Shown here: piece by piece, positions 21,894 through 35,175 of the stretch
How positions within the stretch are numbered: the first letter of the stretch is position 1
How the letters are laid out: every line of letters begins with the position of its first letter
NCBI GenBank assembly: GCA_024663395.1
Contig: JANFAH010000015.1
Span: 496,001 to 560,000 of the forward strand
DNA from: Pisolithus tinctorius
Lineage: Eukaryota > Basidiomycota > Agaricomycetes > Boletales > Pisolithaceae
DNA length: 64,000 bases
Direction: 5' to 3'
Notes under the pieces: generated by a model
Told to the model about the DNA's origin: nothing
Seen by the model: only the letters and a program-made list of their open reading frames with translations
The model's database searches: none
Translations under genes and position numbers: made by a program

Positions 21894-22631
21894 TCACTGC
21901 AATAACCGCTTGGCAACCGCCGAGTCCAGCTTGAACCGCTTCACTAATGTTTTTTTATTGTATTCCCGTGGGTTTTCATGAACGAGCTTCTTGAGAACAT
22001 TTTCCAGAGATGTACTTTTTCGACCCGGCGAGTATTGGCCCTTCAATATCGAAACGAGCGACGCCCGCGACTCCGCCGATTTGGCCTCGTACCTCGCACA
22101 CTGCAATCCGGTGATACAAGCGTGCCCAGTCCCACTCAATCCCATACTTTCAAGTCGTTCCTCGTTCCGGTCCCACCACTTCTCCATGTTCTCCCTTTCC
22201 CGCTCCAATTTGGTAATGACTGGCACGATGGGGACGTGTCCTCCCAAGATACCGTTCACGTATTCGAAAATCCGTGTAGATGTATTCTTTAATTTTGGGC
22301 CTTGCATACAAAATAAGACGACATCGACGCTGCCATTGACTTGGAGTATGGGACCCAGTTCCATATCCAGGGCCGTAGTGGGAGTTTTCCCGGGCTTTGC
22401 CTCGGGTTGGTTGAATCCCCCAACCTCCCAGATATGTACTCTCATCTGAATCTCCTGGCCCTCGACTTCAATTGCGATCGTTGCTTCGTGTTTAACTGTC
22501 TTGGGCGTGCAAACACTAGCTCCGGAGGAGACCTCGGCGACATTTTCCCCGACGAGAAGGTTAACGACCGAGCTTTTTCCGGAACCTGTCTCTCCCATGA
22601 CCAAAACACTGAGATCAGGGCTATTTGCCAT
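21894..22631 (-). CDS. Small P-loop GTPase (AIG1/septin-like), copy 2
   Basis: A 245-aa protein starting MANSPDLSVL. G1 is GETGSGKSS (residues 13-21), then a conserved SVCTPKTVKHEA switch region, then WEVGGFNQ at G3. VITKLERE stands at the G4 position, closer to the NKxD consensus than in copy 1. Its C-terminal tail is basic and ends in a Lys/Arg-rich helix. Upstream sequence up to about 23045 is also shared with copy 1, so the duplication included the promoter. The upstream in-frame extension to 23096 is probably 5' leader. Confidence 0.78.
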   Translation of the reverse strand: MANSPDLSVLVMGETGSGKSSVVNLLVGENVAEVSSGASVCTPKTVKHEATIAIEVEGQEIQMRVHIWEVGGFNQPEAKPGKTPTTALDMELGPILQVNGSVDVVLFCMQGPKLKNTSTRIFEYVNGILGGHVPIVPVITKLERERENMEKWWDRNEERLESMGLSGTGHACITGLQCARYEAKSAESRASLVSILKGQYSPGRKSTSLENVLKKLVHENPREYNKKTLVKRFKLDSAVAKRLLQ

Positions 22632-23045
22632 CGCCGTGACAAGGCCGGATCCACAAAATAATTTCTGTGTAAATCTGCCGGGTAAATATACGTGCAAGTG
22701 CAAGGACTCGAGAGTTAAGTAAATGATAATACTGCGGGGAAGGAACACAATACGGGGGATGGCCTTTCGCCGAACGAGCTTCAAAATATAGTGCTCACCA
22801 CTTACCAGTGGCAGTAAGATTCTGGGCCGGGGTACAGACCTACGATGTCGCTTAGATGTCGCTAGTGTTCCGGCGCGCGTAGCAATGTCCTTCGATAAGC
22901 TGTCTCGGCTGTGTGTAAATGACAAGGGATCAAGGCGTGAATATTGAATCTTGAAACGTGCAGCAAGGGAGGGCTGGGTGTCTTCAGCATGTCTGCCGCA
23001 CCGTTTCCTCGAGGCAGTTGGGTTGATATCATTGTGATAGGCGCC
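21894..23045 (-). repeat. Tandem duplication unit 2 (GTPase gene plus about 410 bp upstream)
   Basis: Partner of 19991-21065. The two are separated by about 830 bp of unrelated sequence (21066-21893) in which I see no gene. Boundaries are approximate. Confidence 0.65.
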
Positions 23046-23248
23046 TCTAGTCAAAATTAACCCTTGATCACAGACCTTCGGATTTGTTAATTGCACCTTT
23101 CATCGTATAAGGGAACGTTCACACTCTGAGTATGACCTCGCGTCGCTGAACAGTGAAGGACTCTGCAACTAGTCTCTCAAGCAACTAAGGAATACAGTCT
23201 ATCATCTACACGCCCCGTGAGATATACGGTGGTATATTTCTAAGTACG

Positions 23249-24556
<1,308 letters not shown>

Positions 24557-25027
24557 GAATGATTTTGAGCGTGTTTCAGTGTTGAATAGGATGGAAGAAG
24601 AAGAGAGTGCGAATGCCCTGAGGGCCGAACGACAGCGTAATAACGAAAACAGCTTCGCTACTTATTTGTAAACTCGCCGGTGATGGGACTCGTAAAGATC
24701 ACCGAGCAACTGAGTAAGCAAATGGCACGTGACAAAGCATTGCACGTGATACTAGCGCTGGAGGGTATGTGCCAGACGTGAACGGGAGGATTTCTTGTTC
24801 TACATATGTAGTAGTAGGGAAATCCAGAAAAGCAAGTCCCCCATTGAAGTATTGAATGGTGGACATTTGTTACTGGTGTGGGTGCTGCGGGTGATTTGAT
24901 GGAGGTCATAATTACATAGCCAAACCCTAACCCCACGCTGCGTACGCTGCTCGCTCACCCTTGCTGCGTTTTGTCGGTATTAGTCCTAACACCGTCACTC
25001 TTTCATTTCTATTCATATTCCTGCGGG

Positions 25028-26430
25028 ATGGACTACGACAGAAAATCAACAGTCTCGTCCTTCTACGGTGCCCGACGCTCGACAGACGTCCTGAATGCAA
25101 ATCCACCGGCAACAGGCCGCGGTGGTCAATACGCAGCGCCGTCAACCCGCCCCCGTGTCGACTCAGCATCATCATTCTATGCTGATCGTCAGTCCAGACC
25201 TTCTCACGACGTTCTCAGCCACCAGGGCCAGTCTGCAGGATATAACGCTTCTTCGTTTTTTGATGTTGGCCGCCAGGAACCAGTGAAAGGGGGTGCAGAC
25301 GAGCAAGAGGAGGAAGAAGAAGAAGAAGAGGGGGAGCCTCAAGCGGACTCTTGGGACATTTATGCTGACTTTAACAACGTGGGACCTCGGTATAGCACAG
25401 CGTTCGGTGTCGGTCAGCGGCAGACCCAGGATTCCAAGTATGTGCACTTCCTTCATGGACACCTCCCGACCAGTGTTAACTAACTTCCGTTACCCTCACG
25501 TAGCTACCACCAGCTCCCATCGTCGATCCCGAAAGCTGCACCAAAATCCGAGGTGGACGTAGAAAGTGCACTCGGCCCTGTTGAGTTGGTCACCGTTCCA
25601 GCCTTAGGTCCTGAATGGCAGCGCTCGGAACTCAAGAGCATGACCAAGTCTGGGAAGCGAGAAATCAAAGGAGCAGAGAGGAAGGCCAAATGGAAAGCTT
25701 GGAACCGTGGCGATATCGGTCTCTTTGGCACAAAATGGTTTACAAAAAAATTCCTTGTCTTCTCCGTATTTGGATTATGCATACTGTAAGGGAATTTGGC
25801 GCTTTGGTCCGTTCGGTTTTTGCTGAACTATGGGACACCTACAGGATTGGCATTACACTCGCAATCACCATCCCCCGAGTACCAGCGATCACCTTCAGCG
25901 GATCGAGCGCTCTTACACAGGAATCGGGTTCCTTCAATAATTCGATCCCGACCGAATTCTCGCGTTCCCCTGCCAACTTCTCCTTTCCTGCTTACGCTAA
26001 TGTTCAGGTCGACACAACTAGCAACATCATCCCTATCACCTTCAACTCCATTGGCGCAGAAGTATGGTACACGAGCACGAGCATGCAGGTCGCAACAGGA
26101 TACTTTGGAAAAAAGACTCTTCCAGCCAAATCCTTCCCTGTCATCCAGATACCTCTCAACTTCTCATATGTAGCCACTAACGACTCAGATCCGACCTGGG
26201 TCGCGTGGTACGACGCATGTAGAAACTCTGCAATCGATCAGAATGGCGTTCGACCTGGTACGTCTTATATATGTATTTTCGATCCCAGTTCACTGAGACT
26301 TGTTTCCGTAGGTGTCAACTTTGAGCTTATCCTTACAATGGACATAGCAGGGTTACCCAAGACCCAAACTGCTTCCGCACAAGCGGCCAATGCGGACTGT
26401 CCTTTCGAACTTCCTGTTAACAGTCAATAG
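25028..26430 (+). CDS. Single-pass membrane protein with an LEA2-like exterior domain
   Basis: Four exons join to 407 aa: 25028-25437, 25504-25785, 25845-26257 and 26312-26430. The N-terminal about 200 residues are Ser/Gln-rich with an acidic E-run (EEEEEEEE), probably cytosolic. A basic stop-transfer stretch leads into one transmembrane helix around FLVFSVFGLCILIGITLAI, which is split by the second intron. The C-terminal about 190 residues carry several N-glycosylation sequons (NNS, NFS, NDS) and resemble LEA2-type beta-sandwich domains of fungal membrane proteins. I do not recognise a specific function. An upstream in-frame ATG (24971) exists, but the one at 25028 fits the protein-like sequence better. 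Confidence 0.75.
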
Positions 26431-27226
26431 GATTCTTCCGTAGCATGCGGCACTCTACTTGCCCATAGTCCCTTCTCTCTCCCTTCTACCACCCTCATTT
26501 TGTCATGTCATCTTGTTCTTTTTTCGGGGATATTCATTGTTTATCTGCCTACAATATGCTAATATTCATCGGACAACTTCAAATTTGACGGACTTCAATC
26601 GACCGCATAGTTTTGCTGCGTGCATTTGCGCATTTCGACTGTCTCGCCAATGTCACTGTATGGGAAGCACTTTCCGCTATCTACCAACTAGCAGCAATTC
26701 ACACTGATCAAGTTGCAAAGCCTTGTTTCGGGGCTCATTGAACTCCCATCAATGGGGGTTTCATTTGAGCTGATACATTTGGGGAGTCTGCAAGTGATCC
26801 TATGTCCCATCTTTGCACTCCGAATCTTGAAGCTCGGAGTAGGAATCCGTTTGCCATCGTAACGTCCCACATTTTTGCAGAAATTTGTCTTAACATGTTT
26901 ACATCCTCATCTGCGGTGATACTGCCACAGGCCCATCCTCTTCGCCGTTTACGACCCCATGGCATAACAGACACGCCGGGAGTCAGCGAGGTGTTGTAAA
27001 GCGTCCTGCTCTAGTACTCCTCCCGCTAATTTGTTAACCATTCAATATTGCTCGCCATTCGGATACTTGAACAAGGCACCGGTGATTCACGGCAGGCGTA
27101 AGTAACAACACCCGGGGAATTGTCACGGTAAGTACATACATACATAATCGCTCCAGAACGTAGCGACTCCCTCGCAGGTAGCTCTTGAAGCTTGCTACAT
27201 GATCACGCTAGTTCTTTAACGACCGA
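26431..27226. other. Intergenic, no gene recognised
   Basis: Shared 3' flank of two convergent genes. Only short frames without motifs. Confidence 0.4.
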
Positions 27227-29024
27227 TTATAAGCTCTTCGTAAAATCCCTACACACATCATCTCGCATCTCTTTCTGCCTCCTCCCCCATCTTGACTCAG
27301 GCAAGTGCCATTCTCTGTCACCCATCTGGTTCCAATCACAATCAAACACAGTACCAATAGTTATTAGAGAGTATAACCCCTCCGGCGACATGTCTGTTCG
27401 TAAGACAGGCTTCCGTTGATGCTGGTTACATATCCAATGCCATCCAGGCTCATAATGCCCCACACCGACGATCTCCAAGTTTGGCATAATGGTGGAGATA
27501 TATGCAGCGACATCGCTACTCTCCGAAACAGGCAACGCGCGAACCCCCATATACCTCACAGCAGTGTTCCGCACGGGAGTTCCGTCACCAAGGCGAGCGC
27601 CATGTTCCGGAACATGAGTTGTATCGAACGGGAGGGTAAAGTGCTTGAGTTTTGGGCAATGATATAGAAGAGTGGAAACTCCTCGTAGCGTGAGATGAAC
27701 TGTAGGGCACACTCTCTCAAGATACTGAAATAGGTGGAATGCCTCCAAGTGTGGCCATGATTTGACCATATCTTCCAAGTCACTGTCTGCGAGTGTCAGA
27801 TCAGGTGGTGCCATCAGTGCAATGACCCGGAGGTGAGGGAAAGCCTGGTAGAGTTCCAGCATCGGTCGCGGCCAAGGAGGAACAATTTCGTCATCGTTGT
27901 CATCGTCGTCATCGAAGTCACCGTCGTCAGCGGGATCAGCGCTGAGAATCCAGAGGAATTCTAGATGCTTGCACCGTGATAAAATCAGAGAAGACACCTC
28001 AGTGAGTGTTCGCGAAATGTTGAAGTCATCTCCAGACACTGTAGAGAGGGTTATCTCAGTGACTTCACTGAGGGAAGTCCGACGGAGGAGGTTTGTGCAC
28101 AGTACAATGGACTCAGAGCAGATACCGAGAGTGCGAAGTTGCGAGAAAAGGTTGTTGGTGGGACTTTCAGGCATCGGGCCAAGCCCATTAGGAAGATGCA
28201 TCCACAGCTGTCGCAATACATTCAACTGAGCAAAACTGCCCAACAATTCCCAGGTAGTCACGTAACACCTAACAATCTCCAGATGGAGGAGCCTGGAGAC
28301 AGCGCTGGAACACGGAAACACATCCTCGCCAGGAATTTTTTCGACTCTGGTCTGGCCGGAACATGACCTTTCTATGCTTAATATGCGGACATTCGGGTAA
28401 AGGCCTGGTATGGAAGAGATGTCGAGATAGCTGTAGATCCTAGGAATGTCAAATCGGAGAGCAGACAGGTGCGGTCCCACAAGAAGAGAGCAGAAATCAA
28501 GGAAGGGTTGGAACTCAGTCACGTCGATCCTTCCCATGTCAAGAGAAGTGGACACTTCCAATGATAATGCGCGAAGGTTTCGGAAAAGATAGCTTGCGTG
28601 CTGTGTGGAGGCGAGGAACCGAAACCATTTGGGAACGCCCACCACGTAGTCACAGTCTAAAGGCACGGCGTTGAAGAACGTATGGAATCTACGGACACGG
28701 CTCGACAATCGCCGGACGGTGTTCCAGTCGTCGTCACTGAGCGCACCTAAGGTCAGGTACTGGTGCTGTTGGTCGTGTCATTCCACCTATCCAACCAACG
28801 AAGTAGCGGTAGCTCCTTACGTTGTGCCATGTATTTGTCATGATTCTTGCAGAAGAGAGATTTTGCAAGATAGGTTCCACGGCTTCCAGAGTCTCCCAGA
28901 TGAGATCTGTAGCTGGCACATTGAAGGCGCGGCAGGTCCTGGCCAATGCACACAACGTCTGGCGACCTTCGGTGCATCGAAATACAAGTCTCAGAATTTC
29001 ATCTACGCAGAGGCAAGAATGCAT
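27227..29024 (-). CDS. F-box/leucine-rich-repeat-like protein
   Basis: Two exons (29024-28821 and 28765-27227) join to 580 aa across a 55-nt intron. The first exon is an F-box: VDEILRLVFRC, LCALARTCRAF and DLIWETLE. The remainder is made of LRR-like units with repeated L-x2-L and HL-x-A/V patterns (for example FPHLRVIALMAPPDLTL, WPHLEAFHLF), and an acidic DDDDDNDDE insertion lies near the middle. F-box proteins are substrate receptors of SCF ubiquitin ligases. Basidiomycetes carry large, fast-evolving families of these, so the substrate cannot be guessed. The upstream extension to 29069 starts with GTG and is not needed. Confidence 0.78.
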
Positions 29025-29069
29025 GACGACGGCAAGCAATGAGGGACTCTGATAGGAAACTTGCGCCAC

Positions 29070-29750
29070 GCCGCACTTGCAACTCTGGCGTGTAGCGCCA
29101 CGACTTCCTCACGGGTCTTGACGCATCCTTACATACCTTAACGTGGACAACGTTCCGCAACAAATATACGTTCAACATCGTGTGTGTTGATGGCCTTCAA
29201 CACACCCATCAGATCTCTGTGTCATCTTCTTGCCATTTCCCTCACCTTGTCAAATCCACACCTCGGCCTCAAAATGCTATTCTGTGCTGTGACAGTCTGG
29301 TGCATCATCAAAAGATTGTCAGCCAGAGAAAACCATTGGTCCGAAAGTGGCAATTTTCTTCAATTTTTGGTCGTTCTGTTGCATTCAAGTTTTCTCTTCC
29401 CGGTTATTTGTCCTTTATCATTCACACTGTACAGTGGGTCGCCAATGGTGGCGGCCCGCTTCTTCCGAAGTCACGCCCCCGTAATTTTTCCTGACAGCGT
29501 GGCCCTGCACACGGGAGACCCGTTACCTTTCTGAGGCTTCCCACTTTCGGGACCATCGAGAGCCTTCGGTTAGGCCATACAATTGTGACGGGCGATATTG
29601 TCGAGAGTGCGAGATGTGGTTCCTGCAGGGCGATTCCGTGATACTGTTTACTTCCTCAGCACTTGTTATTTCCAAAGCATTTAAATTTTCAGCATCTAAG
29701 GACACCAACAAATTCGAGGGTAGGTGAAGCGTACATGTATATAAAACGAC
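29070..29750. other. Intergenic, no gene recognised
   Basis: Upstream region of the F-box gene and 3' flank of the next gene. No motif-bearing ORF. Confidence 0.35.
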
Positions 29751-31314
29751 TTATTCGCTTCCAGTCGTGCCATTGGAGCTCGTGAAACTTCCTTGGTACA
29801 TCTCCTGAACGCGCTTCCGGACGTATTCTCCTGAATTGATGATTTCGTATTTGGCTGGTCTCTCAGCGGATACACAAGTTGGTAGGGGCTGAAGGAAATA
29901 AGCGATTTGAGTTCTGCAGCAGAAAGAAAAGTCCAGCGTACCTCGACCTCGACGTGGGGGTCCGTACCGTTGAATAGCGGAATAGAGTAACGGCGGATGC
30001 CGCTCCTATTGATCGCTCTATGCACGGCTGACCTAAATATGCCGTCTTTTTTCGGGGGGCGTATCTGAGGCAGGAATCAACATGTACGGTCAGAACGGCA
30101 GCTCACTCGTCCATCGTGAAAGTAGGTCGCCGATACTAAGCGTAATCAGTCCAGTAATTTGTGTAAAATTCTCTCGGTTGGCACGTACTTGATGACCAGG
30201 GTACCGGGAATTGGCGTGGCATTTATCCACTTCTTCTCCGAGTTCAGGATCTGGAGGGCCTGAATGCCAGGTTCTTGCCATAAGATGGTGAAACACTGGA
30301 CGTTGTTTCACTCATGTATTCGCAAAGCTGAATGCCTTGGTGAGAATCCCTACCTCGAAACTGTAAAGAGGTATGTCAGGGCATATTCAAAAATACAAGT
30401 AGGATGCTCACTCTGAGTGGGCACCGATTCCGATGATACGATCGTCTTCGGGACCTGTTTGGGGGGGATAATGGAGTCCCCGCATGATTGGGCAACGCTT
30501 GAACTGAAAACCCTAGGTTGAAACTATAAATTCGTAAGCAATGACAGCCATACCTTGTCATCAAAGTACGTCTCAGGGAGATCTAATGCAAGGGCAAAGA
30601 GGCGGTACAGGTCTTTTGCAACACCAAAAGCTGCGTGGCTTGATGACGGATCTGGGTTAGACGCTCTAACAGTACGCTGTTGTGAAACGTACTAGTAATT
30701 GACGAAGGCTTCACGGAACTCAGCGGGTTCCGAGGGCCATAGATTTTTAATAACCGTGGTATCGTCATCCGCTTTGTTGTCTTCGTCTTCCTTCGGTACC
30801 AGATCTTCCTTACCAATTACGAAACCTTCGTAGAGATCACCTCTGTTGGCTGGGTCGATGTTGGAATCTAAAAGGGGCTCGTATCCTCTGTAATGTGGGC
30901 CTTTTCTATGGTGAAGCTTATTCTGATGAGGCAAAGATCAAGGCGATGTAAGCACGTTGCGCCTACCTTCATCTTCGTCTCAGTTGGGAGAGCAAAGAAA
31001 GCTTTCATGGCCGAGAGGACCTTGTCGATTGTCTCTTCGGGTATACCATGATTCTTGACTGCAAATGGCTTGTTGGAAAATGTTTAGTGTCAAGTCGGGA
31101 GAGTCTGTTCCCACTGTAAAAGAACCCAACACTCATGCATGCCTCTCTGATCTGCTGAGCCAATGCAGCCCGTTCCTTAGGTGTCGACGCATGTCCTATA
31201 TCGCTGTCTGAAAAGTGAATCCGAATAGTACTAGGGGCAGTAGGGGACGACGCACATAATGGGTATAGTATCGAAAGCACCGCTCACCGAAGCCATAGAT
31301 TCCACCAGTGACAT
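29751..31314 (-). CDS. 2-oxoglutarate/Fe(II)-dependent oxygenase (isopenicillin N synthase-like)
   Basis: Eleven exons join to 336 aa: 31314-31281, 31207-31115, 31058-30967, 30922-30693, 30638-30554, 30503-30412, 30360-30354, 30295-30189, 30135-30107, 30045-29942 and 29888-29751. Exon 7 is only 7 nt (TTTCGAG). It is needed to complete the metal ligands H207-S-D209 and the following FECFTILWQ. The third ligand is H265 in SAVHRAINR, and 2-oxoglutarate is bound by R275-Y-S277. The N-terminal DIOX_N domain includes ACMSVGFFYIKNHGIPE. The physiological substrate is unknown; relatives include oxidases and demethylases of secondary metabolism. The 5' end is the least certain part: the first junction was chosen because it is the only frame-preserving GT-AG pair found. 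Confidence 0.85.
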
Positions 31315-31699
31315 CTTGGGTCTCAACCGTGGGGCTTTGTCTCACATCAACCATATATGTGTATACCGCTTATCTGATAAGAAATTGAAACCCCTTCCAG
31401 CGGAGCAAATATAACAGACCTTGAAGTTCCGATCATATATATGAACTGCTTATGTACAGAACATGAGAATTGGACTGCTGATTGGTGGTGACTCGGGAGA
31501 TGTTTAATATCCGTATCAAGGGTGGTGTAAGTGCCCAATAATTGAATATTGATGGCCTTATTTAATGCTCCTAGATCATATGCTGGAAGTCATTACTGCG
31601 AGTTCAAGTCTATAACACATCTCCAATGCGGTGACCCTCAGTTACTGGAGAGCCTGGCAGGGTTCCAACATAGCTTGCGTCCAAGCAGTGGGAGTTTGA

Positions 31700-32160
31700 T
31701 GACAGAAAAAAGCTGGTTCTAATCCAGAGGAATTTTAGATGCTTGCATTTCGAAGAAACATATCAAATAGTGCTTGCAAAGGATCGCCGACATCTTGGTA
31801 TTCTGGGTACTTAGTAGATACGTATCCCAGTCACTTGACTGAGGGGAGATGGTGATTCAGAGGCTACCCTGGAAAACCTTGGAAACATACGTCTCACCCT
31901 CAGGCTTCCTGCATCACGTCGACCCCCAACAACTAACGCAACAGCTCAACTATACATACTCCCAGACGATGGTCTTACTCGAGGGCGATCGGAAAGGAAG
32001 TCGTACGCGATGAAGCAGCTTTCGCCGGGAGCAAACATAGTCATAAGTGCCAGAGAACGATAGAAAGAGTAATCTACCGATATGTACCCAAATAGTACGA
32101 GTCGCAGAGTCTCATACACGCGGAGGCGTCGAGGTATGATGGCGGTAATGAACAACTGCG
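31700..32160 (-). pseudogene. Relic of an F-box/LRR gene
   Basis: Two short blocks match the F-box gene at 27227-29024. Around 31720-31745, AATCCAGAGGAATTTTAGAT corresponds to 27951-27972. Around 32095-32150 the sequence resembles the F-box start near 28985-29040. The part between them is shortened and the frame is broken, so this is a decayed, internally deleted copy. Confidence 0.5.
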
Positions 32161-32451
32161 AGAGCTGCCTAGTGCCTGATCAAAACCCTGAGAACCAAGA
32201 AAACGTGCCAGCGAACTGAACGTTGGAGTTCAACAACCATCAACACGTCCCTCTACGCGGTCAGACGCTCGGCGATTGCTGCCACGACGGTGTCAACAAC
32301 GGAATCATATCGTCCCAGCCAACGAGAAAAGTGGTTAAAATACAGGTGTTCATACACTGGTGAGTCCTTCACAGAAGACAATGATGGAGAAAAATAAATA
32401 TCCAACGTTGCGGCTATAGAATTCAGCGACAAGGCCAGCCCTGTTAAAGGA

Positions 32452-32891
32452 TTGCAAATCAGCGGTGCTTGGGTTGTACCGTGTACGCTGGCAACTGCAC
32501 CTTCGACAACAAGTTCCCCTCATGTTCCGTTCGAATTCGGTGGCACCTTTTCAAGGACCTGGCGTTGGGAGATTGCCACCTCCCGTATCCGAGAGGAACG
32601 GGTACCGGATGGGTTTATTGGAGGTGCAGTATGGCAGCCAGCCACTGGTGGACTTAGTTCGAAGCGCATGGGAGGCGAAGGATCTCCATGTGCTCGTGGA
32701 GGGTACTGTCATCGATCACGACATTAGTCCCAAGAACAACCCCAGCGCGGAAGGTACTCACGGATGACATCCGCGCCCGACGTCGATTGGCGCGCTTCCG
32801 AAACCAATACGAGATCGTCCAGCTTGAGAGGACCAGGATAATAAAGCACGCTGGGGAATCGGGTATGTATCACATACTACTCGGCGAATAG
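32452..32891 (+). pseudogene. Unrecognised gene fragment
   Basis: Two overlapping frames read protein-like in succession: MGLLEVQYGSQPLVDLV with SAWEAKDLHVLVEGTVIDHD (about 32600-32750), then ARKVLTDDIRARRRLARFRN (about 32750-32815). A frame change or unresolved intron separates them. I do not recognise the family. It could be a small gene with introns or a decayed one. Confidence 0.3.
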
Positions 32892-33363
32892 GAACATGCC
32901 GAACCACTCACTTATGCCCAAGATGATACCTATTATCGTCCCCGGCTGCATCTCTCCAGCTCCACTAGCGGATTGCGGTGTCATGTTAGTATGATATTCA
33001 ATCGTGGTTGTCGGTCATGGTGAGTAATGGGCTCTTATCTCAACGTTGGTAACACCGCATTCCGTAGTTTGTCGTCTTGTCTGGTCCGGACGGGATTCAC
33101 AGCTTCTGTATTCTAATTGGTCAATCAATCTTTCCTCGGACGGAAGATACGAAGGGCTGGAGTGGTCGGCCGGCTCATGCGTACATGGGTAAGCTTATTG
33201 GTCGTTTCATTTATATGTCATAACGTTCTCATTGCAGTTTATCCGCAAAACCCTATCTACATATGTACTTTGAACATACATATCCACACCATCGGAAGGT
33301 TCACTATATCGTCGCCTCGTGTGCACTGAATTAAGCACCCTCGTGGCTATACATACAGCTTCA

Positions 33364-33870
33364 CTAACCCTGACATAATGACCCTTCCCCTAGAATCCCG
33401 TTTTGTAGGGACAACATTCTCAATGAGGCAGGGCGCACCGTTTCTCTGTCCGCCGATGATGACATTGATGGCACCGGTAGTCCACCATTTGCGCGGTAAA
33501 TTACTAGTTCACATCCCACATGATCCGGACCCAAGTGCGTGTAATGCGCAACGTATTGTACTGCGGCCATCATCACCGGCAGCTTGATTCCGTAGGCCCT
33601 CTGCGAGAAGGAAAGCTTCCAGATTGTGCGGAGTCGCAGGTCAGCGCTACGCGGCCTACTATGTGGTAGCCGGGAACAAGCATAGAGCTTATTGGTGATC
33701 AGTCGCGAAGGCATATCCTGCATTTCTTGACGTAGTTTGTTCCACTGCTCCCTTGGTGTCCTGTCACTAAACAGGTCCAGCAACCCGTCCACGAATTGGG
33801 TGTCTGACACTAGTTCCGTATCAAGTGAGTGTGTGAAATAAGCAGAATTTGCTCGTTGCTCGGAATGCAT
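33364..33870 (-). CDS. Unrecognised ORF
   Basis: A single frame of 168 codons that starts MHSEQRANSAYF. No motif, membrane segment or repeat can be named. The central part has a plausible amino-acid balance, but there is no supporting context. It may be a chance frame within a region of relics. Confidence 0.25.
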   Translation of the reverse strand: MHSEQRANSAYFTHSLDTELVSDTQFVDGLLDLFSDRTPREQWNKLRQEMQDMPSRLITNKLYACSRLPHSRPRSADLRLRTIWKLSFSQRAYGIKLPVMMAAVQYVAHYTHLGPDHVGCELVIYRANGGLPVPSMSSSADRETVRPASLRMLSLQNGILGEGSLCQG

Positions 33871-34665
33871 CGTTCCTCGCCGGACATGTTGCGGGGAGCC
33901 TCAAGCTCTCAACACACGCAAACCCCGCTTGAAAGCGCGATGCTCTGAGCAAGAATCTTTGTTCTACATCCGCTCTGGAAGGCCAAATGAGTAAGCAGTG
34001 CCGCATTTACATAAAGCGATCTAGATCGATGGAACTTGGCAGAATGATACACGCTGATACACGCCACATCCGTTTATTCGTTGGAGTCAACCTCGTGCAA
34101 AAATGCGGTAGAATATCAGTTATGTAGTGCGCGTGCACACCGAGAATGCCGGTCATGAGCGGCCCGGAGGCGGGTACATGGAGCGAGAATACAACAGCAA
34201 GTGCAGTCTGTGGCATCGGATAGTCCACACAACAGCAATGCGATGTCCTATTCGAAAACAAAGAGCGCAGAAGAAGGCCTGAGTAATATGGGTATCGGAG
34301 ATGATGCAAGGCACTGGGAATACAACAAGACAACGCATGGGTTTATCGTTACGGAGTTCACTCATCCACTGCCATAAACTACACCCGACCCGCGCGGATA
34401 CGTCAGTCTACCAGCTGACTTGCGCTGAGAAGGGGAAAGGGTATGCCATTATTGACCACGTAGGATGGCCGGCATCGACAATTAAGTCCACAAGGTGGAT
34501 CTGTCAATATGGAAGTGCCATTGCCCGGACAGAAAGGCGCCCGTCAAGGGCGGTAAAATGGGCGTCTGCCGGAACCTGTCAAGCAGCAGTTTGTGAAGTT
34601 TCCTTTCATGAGACGGCGTTTGACGAACTCAGGATCCAGCTAGAAGATAGCCGTATCACCTCATT
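33871..34665. other. Intergenic, start of segmental duplication copy A
   Basis: No gene recognised. From about 34425 the sequence matches 48750 onward (for example GCCATTATTGACCACGTAGG against GCGATTATTGACCACATAGG). Confidence 0.45.
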
Positions 34666-35081
34666 CTACGAGTTGCGCAGACTTGATGGAGCACTTGACT
34701 CGGCGAGGCTTGCTTGGGCGGACCGTAGCTGAACGACTTTTGGTGCAGAGTACGGCGGTGGAGCAGGACGTGGAGAATATGCCGGGGGAGGGGGTTGGAT
34801 GACTGGTCTGGACCAGGGGGATGCATCTGTGTACAATGGAAGCGTGTACAATGGAAGTGTGCTACGACGCAAGAAGAGCACGGCGCGTAGAATCGTCCAG
34901 ATGAGACCAACAACTGCAACTGTAAGCGGGATCGTGTGAGAAGGTAGATGGTGTGGATAATGGGGGGGAGGGCAAGCATACTGAAGGTTCCAATCACAAT
35001 AAATGTTGTTGCCCAACTCGGGAACGTGTTGGATGCACTGTCATCGTATGACACGCCTGTTGAGTTGTTCGTTGAGTCCAT
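34666..35081 (-). CDS. Small membrane protein with two PPxY motifs, copy A
   Basis: Two exons (35081-34982 and 34919-34666) join to 117 aa across a 62-nt intron. A short, polar N-terminus with NxS/T sequons (NNST) precedes one transmembrane helix (about WATTFIVIGTFIAVVGLIW) that spans the intron. A basic stop follows, then a Pro-rich tail with QPPPPAYSP and PPPYSAP, that is two PPxY motifs. PPxY binds WW domains, typically of Nedd4/Rsp5 ubiquitin ligases, so an adaptor role at endomembranes is an inference. The paralogue at 48896-49291 keeps the same exon structure and both motifs, which suggests selection. A longer start six codons upstream is possible. Confidence 0.72.
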
Positions 35082-35166
35082 GGTATGTGGGGTGGACACT
35101 GTGCAGAGTAGTCTGCGTCACCCTGGCTCGAGGACTAAGTTTTATACATCCTCGGCACCCCCTGGC

Positions 35167-35175
35167 TTATATAAA
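35167..35175 (-). promoter_or_regulatory. TATA box candidate upstream of the PPxY membrane gene A
   Basis: TTATATAAA lies about 86 nt upstream of the start codon. The paralogue has TTATATAA at a similar distance (49390-49397). Confidence 0.5.
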
